This document shows positions 9,353 to 19,248 of a stretch of 64,000 nt of DNA, piece by piece. The notes below the pieces were generated by a model. That model did not search any database. It had not been told where the DNA came from and was given only the letters and a program-made list of their open reading frames with translations. The stretch covers positions 1 through 64,000 of the forward strand of contig NZ_RYFG02000105.1 of NCBI RefSeq assembly GCF_003994235.2, in the 5' to 3' direction. This stretch comes from Candidatus Methylobacter oryzae (GTDB lineage Bacteria > Pseudomonadota > Gammaproteobacteria > Methylococcales > Methylomonadaceae). How positions within the stretch are numbered: the stretch's first letter is position 1; every line of letters starts with the position of its first letter. Both the position numbers and the translations under genes were made by a program.

Positions 9353-9448
9353 TTATTTAATAATGTTACATACAAAAATCCATCGCCCTACCTATGCATA
9401 TAGAGCGAAAAGAATTTTAACCCATCACCCTGAACCGCTACTGAAGCT

Positions 9449-10414
9449 TTAATGTAAGGATACGCCCTGAACCATACTACCGATGGCTTGTCCAAACGAT
9501 GCGCCGAGCTTGCCTGCGATTTTATCAAGCAAATGTTCCTGCTGGCTGAAATCGACCAGCGTTTCCGCGCCAATTAATTCCTTCGCAACGTAATCCTGAT
9601 TGCCAACCGCGTCAACGATGCCTAATTTGACGCCTTCTTCACCGGTCCAGACCAAACCTGAAAACATGTCGGGATATTCTTTAAGCCGGTCGCCGCGGCC
9701 GGCTTTCACTGCGCCGATAAATTGCTGATGCACTTGATTTAACAGGCCTTGTACATAATGTGTTTCCTCTTCCTTGGATGGAGAAAAAGGATCAAGCATG
9801 GCTTTATGCGCACCTGCGGTGAATAAGCGGCGTTCCACGCCCAATTTTTGCATCACATCGACAAAACCGAAACCGTCCATCAGCACGCCTATGGAGCCGA
9901 CCAAGCTGGAAGGATTAACGAAAATCTTGTCGCTGGCTGAAACGATATAATAACAACCCGATGCACAAATATCGCTGACCACTGCGTAAACCGGTAAATT
10001 AGGATGTTCTTTCTTGATTTTCCTGATTTCTTCATAGACATAGGAAGACTGTACAGGGCTGCCGCCCGGCGAATTGGCGTGCAAAATAATACCTTTGGTG
10101 TGTTCGTCTTTAACCGCGTTTCTCAAACTTTCGATAATACTGTCCGCGTTGGCCTCTTTACCTTCGGCGATCATGCCGACCACATCGATAACGGCGGTAT
10201 GATCCTTACTGTCGACGCCAAAATCCCGGCTGATTTTGGGGTAGATCGCAACAGCGGACAAGACGATCAAATACGCAAACATCATGCTTTTAAAGAAAAT
10301 CCCCCAACGCCTTGCCTTGGCTTGCTCCGCGACGGCGGCTAACGCCAACTTTTCAATGACCTCTCGCTCCCAACCGGGTTCGCGTGTAACTTCTGCTTTG
10401 CTCTGGTTGTCCAT
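9449..10414 (-). CDS. sppA: S49 family signal peptide peptidase (SppA-type)
   Basis: Membrane-anchored serine protease that degrades cleaved signal peptides and membrane proteins. The 321-residue length fits the short, single-domain SppA form. A cytoplasmic N-terminus and one membrane helix (about 43-62) precede the protease domain. The nucleophile serine lies in ICASGCYYI, followed by SSLVGSIGVLM. The likely catalytic lysine is in GAHKAMLDPF. It is the last gene of rluC / HAD / sppA, with a 6-base gap to the HAD gene. This arrangement beside rne is seen in other gammaproteobacteria. Confidence 0.9.
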   Translation of the reverse strand: MDNQSKAEVTREPGWEREVIEKLALAAVAEQAKARRWGIFFKSMMFAYLIVLSAVAIYPKISRDFGVDSKDHTAVIDVVGMIAEGKEANADSIIESLRNAVKDEHTKGIILHANSPGGSPVQSSYVYEEIRKIKKEHPNLPVYAVVSDICASGCYYIVSASDKIFVNPSSLVGSIGVLMDGFGFVDVMQKLGVERRLFTAGAHKAMLDPFSPSKEEETHYVQGLLNQVHQQFIGAVKAGRGDRLKEYPDMFSGLVWTGEEGVKLGIVDAVGNQDYVAKELIGAETLVDFSQQEHLLDKIAGKLGASFGQAIGSMVQGVSLH

Positions 10415-10420
10415 GCTTTG

Positions 10421-11074
10421 TTAACCTCTAATAATATTCAGTAATTCCGCCGGTTGCTGCAAGCATATCAACGGACTGTATTGTTGCAATATATGTTGCG
10501 GATGCGCTCCGCACGACACCGCTATCGATGATATTTGGGCATTCATCGCCATTTGCAAGTCATGTGTCGAATCGCCGACCATCAAGCTGCGTTCATTGGC
10601 TGCCTGCGTGTGTTGCATGATCTGATGCAGCATCAAAGGGTCCGGCTTGGAAGCGGTTTCATCGGAGCAGCGGGTGATGCTAAATAGTTCTTCGGTACCG
10701 GTCGCTGTCAGCGCCTCCTGCAGCCCCGTCCTGGTTTTGCCGGTCGCTACAGCCAGCTGGTAACCGTCCTGTTTCAGTTCGACCAGCATATCGTAAACGC
10801 CGGGGAACAAATCGTTGCGGCTTAGCTGCCTGGATAAATAGGTTTGCTGGTAACAAGCTGTCAACTTCGTCAACGTTGCTTGATCGGCATCGGGAAATAA
10901 TGTGGCGCAGGCGTTCGTTATACTTAAGCCGATCACGTCTTTTGCCGCCTGGGCCTCGGGAATATCGTAACCGCACTGCTCTCCGGCCGTTTGCAGGCAA
11001 TGCACTATCCAGTCTATCGAATCGATCAAGGTGCCGTCCCAGTCGAATATGATTAAATCAAACCTGTTCTTCAT
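10421..11074 (-). CDS. HAD-superfamily phosphatase (phosphoglycolate phosphatase-like, subfamily IA)
   Basis: A 217-residue cytoplasmic hydrolase. Motif I is DWDGTLIDS (residues 9-17, with the nucleophile aspartate), motif II is around VATGKTRTGL, the motif III lysine is in SKPDPLML, and motif IV is MVGDSTHDLQMA. The helical cap is between motifs I and II. Its start overlaps the end of rluC by 17 bases, indicating translational coupling, and sppA follows. The substrate cannot be read from sequence; the gph-like subfamily is broad. Confidence 0.88.
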   Translation of the reverse strand: MKNRFDLIIFDWDGTLIDSIDWIVHCLQTAGEQCGYDIPEAQAAKDVIGLSITNACATLFPDADQATLTKLTACYQQTYLSRQLSRNDLFPGVYDMLVELKQDGYQLAVATGKTRTGLQEALTATGTEELFSITRCSDETASKPDPLMLHQIMQHTQAANERSLMVGDSTHDLQMAMNAQISSIAVSCGAHPQHILQQYSPLICLQQPAELLNIIRG

Positions 11075-12017
11075 GTTCTAACAAATCTTCCAATTGCTGC
11101 GGCAAAGGCGCCAAAATGTTTAGCTGCGCACCGGTAACCGGATGCTGAAATTTTAATTTTTCCGCATGCAGGAACATGCGTTTGTAGCCTCTGCCCTTAA
11201 ATTTTTGGTTAATGTCATCTCGTCCGTAACGCTCGTCACCGACGATCGGATGCCCAAGACTGGCTGCATGAACGCGTATTTGATGAGTACGCCCGGTTTT
11301 TGGCGAAGCCTCAACCAAGGTCGAATCGGTAAACAGCTTCAAGCGCCGAAACAGCGTCTCGGCCTCTTTGCCGGCTTGACTGATCACAACCATTCGCTCG
11401 CCGCCTTTACTGACGTTTTTCAGCAAAGGCGCGTTCACTATCAGCTTTTTCCTGGCCCACTGTCCTGCCAGCAAAGCGAGATAGGTTTTATGAATATGGT
11501 CATCGCGGAACAGCTCGTGCAAACGCTTCAGCACGCTACGTTTTTTGGCAATTATCAGACAGCCGGAGGTATCTTTATCGAGTCGATGCACCAGCTCTAA
11601 AAAGTGAGCTTCAGGCCTTATCAGGCGTAGTCCCTCGATAATGCCCGAACTCACGCCGCTACCGCCGTGCACCGCATAACCGGCCGGTTTATTGACAATC
11701 AGGAAACCGTCGTCTTCAAACAAAATGCCCTGCTGCAACGCGGCTTGCAAACCTTGCGGAACATAGGATTCTTCGTTGCGTTCGGCGACCCTGACCGGCG
11801 GAATCCTAACAATGTCGCCTGTAGCCAAACGGTATTTAATATCGACGCGTCCTTTGTTAACCCTGACCTCGCCTTTACGGACAATCCGGTAAATCCGACT
11901 CTTCGGTACGCCTTTCAAGCGGGCAATTAAAAAATTATCCAAGCGTTGATCGCAATATTCTTCGCTAATCTCGATCAGTTGAACTTTTGGTGTTGCGTTT
12001 TTTTCTTCACTATTCAT
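11058..12017 (-). CDS. rluC: 23S rRNA pseudouridine synthase RluC
   Basis: Converts specific uridines in 23S rRNA to pseudouridine (positions 955, 2504 and 2580 in E. coli numbering). The 319-residue protein has an N-terminal S4 RNA-binding domain (about 18-80, with the RVNKGRV core) and a catalytic domain with the family motif HRLDKDTSGCLII holding the catalytic aspartate. The RTHQIRVHAA block comes later. It is divergent from rne across a 503-base intergenic region and leads the operon with the HAD phosphatase and sppA. Confidence 0.93.
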   Translation of the reverse strand: MNSEEKNATPKVQLIEISEEYCDQRLDNFLIARLKGVPKSRIYRIVRKGEVRVNKGRVDIKYRLATGDIVRIPPVRVAERNEESYVPQGLQAALQQGILFEDDGFLIVNKPAGYAVHGGSGVSSGIIEGLRLIRPEAHFLELVHRLDKDTSGCLIIAKKRSVLKRLHELFRDDHIHKTYLALLAGQWARKKLIVNAPLLKNVSKGGERMVVISQAGKEAETLFRRLKLFTDSTLVEASPKTGRTHQIRVHAASLGHPIVGDERYGRDDINQKFKGRGYKRMFLHAEKLKFQHPVTGAQLNILAPLPQQLEDLLEHEEQV

Positions 12018-12520
12018 AGTGCAAATAATACCAGCATCCGGTCATGATTGATTCTTTAAATTGATGTATAGCAATAAGGTTGCTATATTAAGTGCGTTTT
12101 TTTAATATAAAAAACATACTTTTGCTCTGCGGTTTTTGCTAGCAGAACTGCCTTGGAGCATACTCGATGATGATAAACGTAGCAAAAAACCACCACGCTG
12201 TTACATCATTGTAAGATTTTCGGGTTCATCGTTCGACCCTAGACGAACGATTTATAGCTCCTGTTTAAGACGGAATTTACAACCAAGACTGACATAAAGA
12301 ATATTTATTTGCTTAGGCTCTGTCGGTGCAACTACCCGCGGTCATTCAATAAATGAAGACCGGGATATCAATGACAACACGCAGAAACGGAATATTAAAA
12401 CCGTACAAACTAAGTTATGTAGAAGCGGACTTATAACCCTATCTACACAAACACGATGAACAAAAAACAGTCTGTCCAGTAAAATCTGACCATGGAGCAG
12501 GACACAACAAGGAATATTGA
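12018..12520 (+). promoter_or_regulatory. Long divergent intergenic region and probable rne 5' leader
   Basis: No protein gene is seen here. From the candidate promoter at 12061-12089, the rne transcript would have an untranslated leader of about 425 bases. It contains at least one clear hairpin: TCGTTCG (12229-12235) pairing with CGAACGA (12244-12250). In E. coli a 361-base rne leader is bound by RNase E for autoregulation. The same logic is likely here (inference), although the sequence is not obviously conserved. Confidence 0.5.
12061..12089 (+). promoter_or_regulatory. Candidate sigma-70 promoter for rne
   Basis: TTGATG (12061-12066) and TATATT (12084-12089) are separated by exactly 17 bases, giving 4/6 and 5/6 matches to the consensus. 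It points toward rne. Confidence 0.5.
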
Positions 12521-14947
12521 ATGAAAAGAATGCTTATCAACGCTACGCAGCCGGAAGAACTGCGAGTCGCTTTGGTAGACGGTCAAAAACTATATGATTT
12601 TGACATAGAAGTACCTTCGAAAGAACAAAAAAAGTCAAACATTTACAAAGGCATAGTAACCCACGTAGAACCCAGTTTGGAAGCCGCCTTCGTCAATTAC
12701 GGCGCTGAAAAACACGGCTTTTTACCTTTCAAAGAAATTTCTCCGCTCTACCGTCAACCACAAGATGGCGTCGAAAACGATGGCCGTCGTCCAGGCATAA
12801 AAGACCTGATCAAAGAAGGCCAGGAAATCGTTGTTCAAATTGAAAAAGAAGAACGCGGCAATAAAGGCGCAGCCCTAACCACTTATATCAGCCTGGCAGG
12901 CACCTACTTGGTGCTGATGCCGAACAATCCCAAGGCAGGCGGTATTTCACGGCGCATCGAAGGCGAAACCCGCAGTGACCTGCGCGAAGTCATGGCTGCG
13001 CTTGAAATTCCCGAAAGCATGGGACTCATTGTTAGAACAGCCGGTTGCGGCAAAAATGTCGAAGAATTGCAATGGGACTTAAATTACCTGTTGCAACTTT
13101 GGGAAGCCATTGAACGCTCTGCCGAAGAACATCCGGCACCCTTTTTAGTTTTCCAGGAAAGCAACGTCATTATCAGGGCTTTGCGCGATCATTTGCGCGG
13201 CAACATTGACGAAATTTTGATCGACAATGAAGACTCTTTCAGGCTGGTGCAAAATTTCTTGAAACAAGTCATGCCGCACTTTTTGCCCAAGGCAAAGCTT
13301 TATCAAGATGCGGTCCCGCTATTTAATCGCTACCAAATTGAATCGCAGATTGAAGTGGCTTACGGCCGCGAAGTGTCATTGCCGTCGGGCGGTTCAATCG
13401 TTATCGATCATACCGAAGCATTGACTTCCATCGACATCAATTCGGCACGCGCTACCAAAGGCAGCGACATTGAAGAAACGGCGTTAAACACCAATCTTGA
13501 GGCAGCCGATGAAATTGCCCGCCAACTGAGACTGCGAGACTTGGGCGGACTGTTCGTTATCGACTTCATCGATATGATGTCCAACAAGAACCAAAAAACC
13601 GTTGAAAATCACTTGCGCGACGCTCTTAAAATCGACCGCGCCCGTATTCAAACCAGCCGCATCTCGCGTTTCGGCTTATTGGAAATGTCCAGGCAAAGAA
13701 TGCGTCCCTCATTGGGCGACTCGACCCAATTGCCGTGCCCGCGCTGCAAAGGCCAAGGCACGATTCGCAACGTGGAATCGGTTGCGCTTTCCGTGCTGCG
13801 TATTCTCGAGGAAGAAGCGATGAAAAAAGGCACTGAAAAAGTCATTGCCCACTTGCCTATTGAATGCGCGACTTTCCTGTTAAATGAAAAACGCAGCGCG
13901 ATTGAGCAAATCGAAAACAGGCTGAAAGTCGGCATTGTGATCCTGCCCAGCAAACATTTGGAAACACCGGCCTATGATATTGAGCGTATCAAGGAAAAAG
14001 AGGCCGGCGAAAACGGCAAAGCCAGCTACTTACAGATTAAAGCTGAAGACATCACTATTCCTGAGTTCGCGCAACAAATTAAACCAAACATTCCGAAGGC
14101 CGCAGTCAAGGAATTCCTGCATGACTCTCCGGCACCGGTACAGAACAGAGCTGAGTCAGCCAGCCTGATCCAACGCTTCTGGCATAAACTGATCGGTTCC
14201 AAATCGGCACCTAAAACCGCAGTCATACAAACTGCAGAAAGAACCAAACCGACTGACGAGAACCAGCCAGGTAAAAACAGAGACAACAGGCAAGGTCAAA
14301 ACCAGGACAGAGGACGCGGACGTAATCGCAGCCGAGGACAAGGGCGCGGACAAAACGGTCAAAATGAGCCGGTCCAAGCACTGGAACAGGGCCAACCTGC
14401 AAGACAAAAACCCGAACAGAACCAAGATTCTGCACGTCAAAACCGCCCTCCGCGCGGACAAGGCAGAAATGTAAAACGCAATCTCGAGCCGGCCAATACG
14501 CCTGTAGTAAAAACCGAACAGGTAAAAACGGAATCAGCCGATTTTGAGAGCGTTGTCGAAGAAGTGACTTCAAATGCGCCGGAAATTACTTCTCCGGTTG
14601 TTGCCGCGACCGAAAGAGAGCACCCAAAAAGAAACAATGCCAGAAGGGGGCCAAACCGTAGAAGGCCGCGCAATCCCAACTACAAAAAACCTGAAACAGA
14701 TGGTGATTCAAATCCCGCATACGAATCGTTTAGTGTTAGCGATGAATCCAGTCCGGCCTCCCGTTCTTATGATAGCGACTTTGCGGAAAGAGTGGAAAAA
14801 GCAGGGCATGCCGAACCGCAGGTTAATGTTTCTAGCCAAGCTAGTAATACAAGTAGTCAAAATTCAGAAGCCGGAAAACCGGCCGCAACCGCTGAACCGG
14901 CTCCAACCCCCAAACCCGTTGAAGTGATAAAACAACAAGCGGAATAA
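12521..14947 (+). CDS. rne: Ribonuclease E
   Basis: Essential endoribonuclease of mRNA decay and rRNA/tRNA processing, and scaffold of the degradosome. The 808-residue protein has an S1 domain (about 35-125), a 5'-sensor/RNase H-like region, and the DNase I-like catalytic part with aspartates D305 (SIDINSAR) and D348 (VIDFIDM), matching E. coli D303 and D346. The zinc-link is CPRCKGQG with C406 and C409. The C-terminal half is disordered, with arginine-rich stretches (about 590-630 and 700-735) and long Gln/Pro/Glu-rich spacers, as expected for the RNA- and partner-binding tail. The tail is shorter than in E. coli (1061 residues). ATG start with AAGGA upstream. Confidence 0.97.
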   Translation: MKRMLINATQPEELRVALVDGQKLYDFDIEVPSKEQKKSNIYKGIVTHVEPSLEAAFVNYGAEKHGFLPFKEISPLYRQPQDGVENDGRRPGIKDLIKEGQEIVVQIEKEERGNKGAALTTYISLAGTYLVLMPNNPKAGGISRRIEGETRSDLREVMAALEIPESMGLIVRTAGCGKNVEELQWDLNYLLQLWEAIERSAEEHPAPFLVFQESNVIIRALRDHLRGNIDEILIDNEDSFRLVQNFLKQVMPHFLPKAKLYQDAVPLFNRYQIESQIEVAYGREVSLPSGGSIVIDHTEALTSIDINSARATKGSDIEETALNTNLEAADEIARQLRLRDLGGLFVIDFIDMMSNKNQKTVENHLRDALKIDRARIQTSRISRFGLLEMSRQRMRPSLGDSTQLPCPRCKGQGTIRNVESVALSVLRILEEEAMKKGTEKVIAHLPIECATFLLNEKRSAIEQIENRLKVGIVILPSKHLETPAYDIERIKEKEAGENGKASYLQIKAEDITIPEFAQQIKPNIPKAAVKEFLHDSPAPVQNRAESASLIQRFWHKLIGSKSAPKTAVIQTAERTKPTDENQPGKNRDNRQGQNQDRGRGRNRSRGQGRGQNGQNEPVQALEQGQPARQKPEQNQDSARQNRPPRGQGRNVKRNLEPANTPVVKTEQVKTESADFESVVEEVTSNAPEITSPVVAATEREHPKRNNARRGPNRRRPRNPNYKKPETDGDSNPAYESFSVSDESSPASRSYDSDFAERVEKAGHAEPQVNVSSQASNTSSQNSEAGKPAATAEPAPTPKPVEVIKQQAE

Positions 14948-14955
14948 TCAAAAGC

Positions 14956-14982
14956 GAGGATAGGGCAAGACGCCCTATCCTC
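14956..14982 (+). terminator. Stem-loop terminator after rne
   Basis: GAGGATAGGGC pairs perfectly with GCCCTATCCTC around the loop AAGAC, 8 bases after the rne stop. It is followed by ATTTAGTT, a weak T-tract. It lies between the convergent genes rne and dnaE. Confidence 0.7.
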
Positions 14983-15059
14983 ATTTAGTTAAGACATAGC
15001 ACCACCAAGATACAAACCTCAGGTATAAGTTAAAAATCCGTTTTCAATCTTAACTATCT

Positions 15060-18000
15060 TTACCTGTACTTAACCTCCACTGCTTCCCTCCCAACCAAAG
15101 TCCGCAACCTCGCCACCAATTCGTCAGTAGGATGCACGCGCCAGTCGTCGCCCAGTTGCAGGCCGGCTTTGGCTTTCGCAACCGGCGAGCTGTACGCGAT
15201 ACCGACCGGACAATTGCCGCCTTTGAACGGCTCCAACACCTCTTTCAACTTCGCCATGAAACGATTGTTTTCCTGCTGGTTGTCGGTCGCATCCCAGACC
15301 AATTGGATACTGCGGGCAAACGCTTCCCTGGCCTGCTCCATGTTGTATAGTTTTTCTACCGTTAAGCGCAACGTACCCAAATAATCGTCGACGCCCAGCG
15401 CGCCTTCGGCAATCAACAAGCTGTCGCGGGAAAAGATAGTCCGGTATTTTTCGTAAATTTCGCCAAAGGCCGCGACTTCAAGCCTGCCGGTTCTGTCATC
15501 GATGGTCGCAAAGCCCATCATCTTGCCGCTCTTGGTCTGACGGGTGCGCACTTCGACAACCAACCCCGCTGCCCTAGCTTCCATTTTGCCGCGGGAGCGC
15601 TCGGCACTGCCCATCAGCGACTCTATCGTTCCATTCGTAAACTGGCGCAGTTCGGCTTCGTACTGGTTGATCGGGTGGCCGGTCAGGAACAGGCCCAATA
15701 CCAGTTTTTCGTTGTTCAGACGCTCGTTCTCGGTCCACGGCTCGACGGCGGTCGCGTAAGCTTCTTCGTCGCCGGCGTTATCGACATTGACCGCCAAGCC
15801 GAACAAGTCGTCCTGCCCGGTTTGCGCCATTTTGCCGTGCTGCTCGGCGACTTTTAATACCGTCGTCAGTTCGGCCAAATGCCCTGCCCTGTTGTCGTCG
15901 AATTCGTCGAACGCGCCGGCTTTAATCAACGCTTCCAGCACACGGCGGTTGAATTTGCGCAAATCCACGCGCTTGCACAGATCGTACAAGCCGGAAAACG
16001 GCCCGTTTTGCTCGCGCTCGAGCAGCATTTCCTCGATCGCCGCTTCGCCGACGCCTTTCAGCGCGCCCAGGCCGTAAATGATCCGGCCTTGATCGTTGAC
16101 GGTGAATTTGTATTTGGACACGTTGATCGTCGGCGGCAGGATTTTGAGGTTCATATGCCGGCATTCCTCGATCAAGATCACCACTTTGTCGGTGTTGTCC
16201 ATATCGGCCGACATCACCGCGGCCATGAATTCGGCCGGGAAATGGGCTTTCAGCCAAGCGGTCTGGTAAGCGACCAACGCGTAAGCGGCCGAATGCGATT
16301 TGTTGAAACCGTAACCGGCGAACTTCTCCATCAAGTCGAACACATACGTGGCGGTTTCTGCTTCGACCTGGTTTTGCACCGAACCGGACATGAATTTGTC
16401 CCGCTCCTTGGCCATTTCCTCCGGCTTTTTCTTACCCATCGCCCGGCGCAGCATGTCCGCGCCGCCCAGCGTATACAGCGCCATTTCCCGGGCGATCTGC
16501 ATGACCTGCTCCTGATACAAAATAACGCCGTTGGTGGGTTTTAAAATCGGCTCCAGCAGCGGATGCGCGTACGAAGCCTGGGCGCCGTGCTTAACGTTGA
16601 TGTAATCGTCGACCATGCCCGATTCCAGCGGGCCCGGCCGGAACAACGCCACCAACGCGATAATATCGTCGAAACAGTCCGGCTTCAGCTTTTTAATCAG
16701 CTCTTTCATGCCGCGCGATTCGAGCTGGAACACGGCCGTGGTCTGGGCGTTCATCAGCAATTTATACGAGTCCTTATCGTCGCGCGGAATCGCCGATATA
16801 TCGACCGGCGGCTTGCCCAGGCGCTGCTGCTTGGCGTTGATGTCCTGCAAGGCCCAGTCGATGATAGTCAGCGTGCGCAAGCCTAAGAAGTCGAACTTAA
16901 CCAGGCCGACCGCTTCGACATCGTCCTTGTCGAACTGGGTGACCAGGTTGTTGCCGTCCTGGTCGCAATACAGCGCAGCGAAGTCGGTCAGCTTGGTCGG
17001 CGCGATCACGACGCCGCCGGCGTGCTTGCCGGCGTTACGCGACGTGCCTTCCAGCGACAGCGCCATATCGATCAGCGCTTTAACTTCCTCTTCGGTATCG
17101 TACAGCTGCTTCAACTCAGGACTGTCTTTTAGCGCTTTGGTCAACGTCATGCCGATTTCAAACGGCACCAGTTTGGATAAGCGGTCGACGAAACCGTAAC
17201 CGAAACCCAACACCCGGCCGACGTCGCGAATAACCGCTTTCGCCGCCATCGAGCCGTAGGTGATGATCTGCGAAACCTGGTCGCGGCCGTAATGCCGGGC
17301 CACGTAATCGATCACCTCGTCGCGGCGGTCCATACAGAAGTCGACGTCGAAGTCGGGCATCGAAATACGCTCGGGGTTCAGGAAGCGCTCGAACAGCAGG
17401 TCGAATTCGATCGGGTCGAGGTCGGTGATTTTCAGCGCATACGCGACCAACGACCCGGCCCCGGAACCCCGGCCCGGACCGACCGGAATCTGGTTGTTCT
17501 TGGCCCACTGGATAAAGTCGGCCACGATCATGAAATAGCCGGGGAAGCCCATCTGGATGATCATTTTCAACTCGAAATCCAGCCGGTCGTAATAAACCTG
17601 CCGGTTTTCCTCGTCGCTGCCTTTGCCGACCGCCGGATGATGCTGCAAACGCTCTTCCAGGCCTTCGGACGCCTGCTCGGTCATGAATTCGCCGATAGTC
17701 ATGCCTTCCGGCACCGGGAAATCGGGCAGGAAGTATTTGCCCAGCGTCAGCTTCAGGTTGCAGCGTTTGGCAATCTCCACGCTGTTCTCCAGCGCCTCGG
17801 GTATATCGGCGAACAGCGCCTGCATTTCCTCGACGCTGCGTAAATATTGCTGATCGGTGTAATCCTTGGGGCGGCGCGTATCGTCGAGCACCCGCCCCTG
17901 GTTGATGCAAACCCGCACTTCATGGGCCGCAAAATCCTGTTGATCGATAAAGCGCACATCGTTGGTCGCGACGACAGGCAAGCCGGTCGCCTGAGCCAGT

Positions 18001-18557
18001 TCAACCGCGGCGGCGATATAGCGCTCCTCGTCCGGCTTGCCGACCCGCTGCAATTCCAGGTAAAAACTTTGCGGAAACAAACCGCTCCAAAACTCGGCCA
18101 AGCGTTTGGCTGCCTCATGATTTTCAGCCAACAGCGCTTTGCCTATGCACCCGCTCATTGCGCCGGACAACGCAATCAAGCCGTTGTGATTGGCCTCTAT
18201 CCATTCCTGCCTGAGCATCGGCACGCCTTGATGCTGGCCTTCCTGGTAAGCTTTGGAGATCAACTCGGTCAGCGTGATGTAACCGGCGTAATTATTGACC
18301 AGCAGTGTCAATCGAAACGGCGTGGCCGGATCTTCGGGATTAAAAACCAGCACATCGGAACCAGCTATCGCCTTGATACCCTGCCCTAACGAGGCTTTAT
18401 AAAATTTGACCAGCGAGAACAGGTTGGCGTGCTCGGTGATCGCAATGGCCGGCATATTCAACTCGGCCAAACGCTTGACCAAAGGCTTGATTTTGACGAT
18501 TCCGTCGACCAGGGAAAATTCGGTGTGGAGTCTTAAATGGACAAATGCCGGCTGCAT
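15060..18557 (-). CDS. dnaE: DNA polymerase III alpha subunit
   Basis: Replicative polymerase catalytic subunit, 1165 residues (E. coli 1160). It has an N-terminal PHP domain (starting FVHLRLHTEFSLVDG) and a palm with the metal-binding aspartates in MPDFDVDFC and in VKFDFLGL. The fingers include GPGRGSGAGSLVAYAL, then tandem helix-hairpin-helix and OB-fold (about 990-1070) regions, and a C-terminal tau-binding part. It is complete, with no frame problems. GC and codon use match the surrounding housekeeping genes. It is convergent with rne and is not in an lpxAB-rnhB operon, unlike in E. coli; upstream is a 690-base repeat-rich gap. Confidence 0.97.
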   Translation of the reverse strand: MQPAFVHLRLHTEFSLVDGIVKIKPLVKRLAELNMPAIAITEHANLFSLVKFYKASLGQGIKAIAGSDVLVFNPEDPATPFRLTLLVNNYAGYITLTELISKAYQEGQHQGVPMLRQEWIEANHNGLIALSGAMSGCIGKALLAENHEAAKRLAEFWSGLFPQSFYLELQRVGKPDEERYIAAAVELAQATGLPVVATNDVRFIDQQDFAAHEVRVCINQGRVLDDTRRPKDYTDQQYLRSVEEMQALFADIPEALENSVEIAKRCNLKLTLGKYFLPDFPVPEGMTIGEFMTEQASEGLEERLQHHPAVGKGSDEENRQVYYDRLDFELKMIIQMGFPGYFMIVADFIQWAKNNQIPVGPGRGSGAGSLVAYALKITDLDPIEFDLLFERFLNPERISMPDFDVDFCMDRRDEVIDYVARHYGRDQVSQIITYGSMAAKAVIRDVGRVLGFGYGFVDRLSKLVPFEIGMTLTKALKDSPELKQLYDTEEEVKALIDMALSLEGTSRNAGKHAGGVVIAPTKLTDFAALYCDQDGNNLVTQFDKDDVEAVGLVKFDFLGLRTLTIIDWALQDINAKQQRLGKPPVDISAIPRDDKDSYKLLMNAQTTAVFQLESRGMKELIKKLKPDCFDDIIALVALFRPGPLESGMVDDYINVKHGAQASYAHPLLEPILKPTNGVILYQEQVMQIAREMALYTLGGADMLRRAMGKKKPEEMAKERDKFMSGSVQNQVEAETATYVFDLMEKFAGYGFNKSHSAAYALVAYQTAWLKAHFPAEFMAAVMSADMDNTDKVVILIEECRHMNLKILPPTINVSKYKFTVNDQGRIIYGLGALKGVGEAAIEEMLLEREQNGPFSGLYDLCKRVDLRKFNRRVLEALIKAGAFDEFDDNRAGHLAELTTVLKVAEQHGKMAQTGQDDLFGLAVNVDNAGDEEAYATAVEPWTENERLNNEKLVLGLFLTGHPINQYEAELRQFTNGTIESLMGSAERSRGKMEARAAGLVVEVRTRQTKSGKMMGFATIDDRTGRLEVAAFGEIYEKYRTIFSRDSLLIAEGALGVDDYLGTLRLTVEKLYNMEQAREAFARSIQLVWDATDNQQENNRFMAKLKEVLEPFKGGNCPVGIAYSSPVAKAKAGLQLGDDWRVHPTDELVARLRTLVGREAVEVKYR

Positions 18558-18750
18558 GGGACTGAAAAAATGGCTTCGCGTTACATTATACTGATCGGCT
18601 ATTTTACCTTGTTCATAGGACTTGGCGCGACCCGGAAAGACGACCTCTTAGCGTTCGGCGCTTAGTAATGATGTTGCGCAGTGTCCACGAAAGGCACGAA
18701 AAAATATTTGCCGTTGATTTCTCGACAGCTGTGCCCTATCCAGCTTTTAT

Positions 18751-18806
18751 TATACCCAATAGGCATAAGTTTCGTTTGAGCAGGCAAGCTGCTCAACTCA
18801 GCTTTA
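18751..18806 (+). repeat. Palindromic repeat family P, copy 2
   Basis: Starts TATACCCAATAGGCATAAG and ends CTCAGCTTTA, with hairpin arms TTGAGCAG and CTGCTCAA. It is an open reading frame in the same phase as the copy inside the kinase gene at 49318, encoding HKFRLSRQAAQLSF, but there is no evidence that it is translated here. Confidence 0.88.
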
Positions 18807-18831
18807 AAGGTCCCGCCTGTTCAGGATTAGG

Positions 18832-18960
18832 CCTTCCAGGTTTTACGACTACCAGGGATGGCGGCCGAGACTGCTCCCGGCAGTCCTCGGCATTTCCTCC
18901 ATCCATGATGGTCAGAAGTGCCGGAGCCGCCGGGAGCGGCTCCAGTAAAAACCTGGAAGG
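18832..18960 (+). mobile_element. MITE-like palindromic element, copy A
   Basis: A 129-base element bounded by CCTTCCAGGTTTT and AAAACCTGGAAGG. Its reverse complement matches 26533-26660 with only two substitutions and one single-base gap by my reading. It has no coding capacity. Internal hairpins occur around CCGGAGCCGCCGGGAGCGGC. It looks like a non-autonomous miniature transposable element; the matching transposase is not in the window. Confidence 0.8.
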
Positions 18961-19248
18961 TCTGCCTATCGGCCTATTTCTCGCTTAACGCCAAGGTAAA
19001 GAACTATCGGAATGATTCCTTCCGCAGAAACTTGTATATAACAATATTACGTGGGAAACGATAAACAATATAGCTGATGTTCTTTTCGTGTTGTTCGTGG
19101 ATCCCGCTTTTTCATAACCTGCGTAACATCAGTTAGTAATACTACTTATTGATTAAAAGCGGCGATTTTCTTATTGTAAATTCTTCGATTCAACGATTTT
19201 CGGTAGGACGTAGATAAACCAAGCAAAACCGCCGCAGAGGGAATAATC

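Larger units (their letters stand above)
18558..19248. other. Repeat-rich intergenic region upstream of dnaE
   Basis: This 691-base gap holds no credible gene. It contains a copy of palindromic family P (18751-18806) and one copy of the MITE-like element (18832-18960). The outer parts are loosely inverted: GATGTTGCGCAG with CCACGAAAGGCACGAAAA on the left, and TTTTCGTGTTGTTCGTGG with TGCGTAACATC on the right. This suggests elements nested within an older inverted-repeat element. The dnaE promoter must lie in its left part but was not identified. Confidence 0.55.

Noticed and set aside
15879-16544. Long open frame (221 codons) on the strand opposite dnaE
   Set aside because: It is a shadow of GC-rich dnaE codons, rich in His/Gln/Arg, with no domain.
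18668-18988. A 106-codon open frame through the repeat region upstream of dnaE
   Set aside because: It consists of repeat P and MITE sequence, has no ribosome binding site and no family features.
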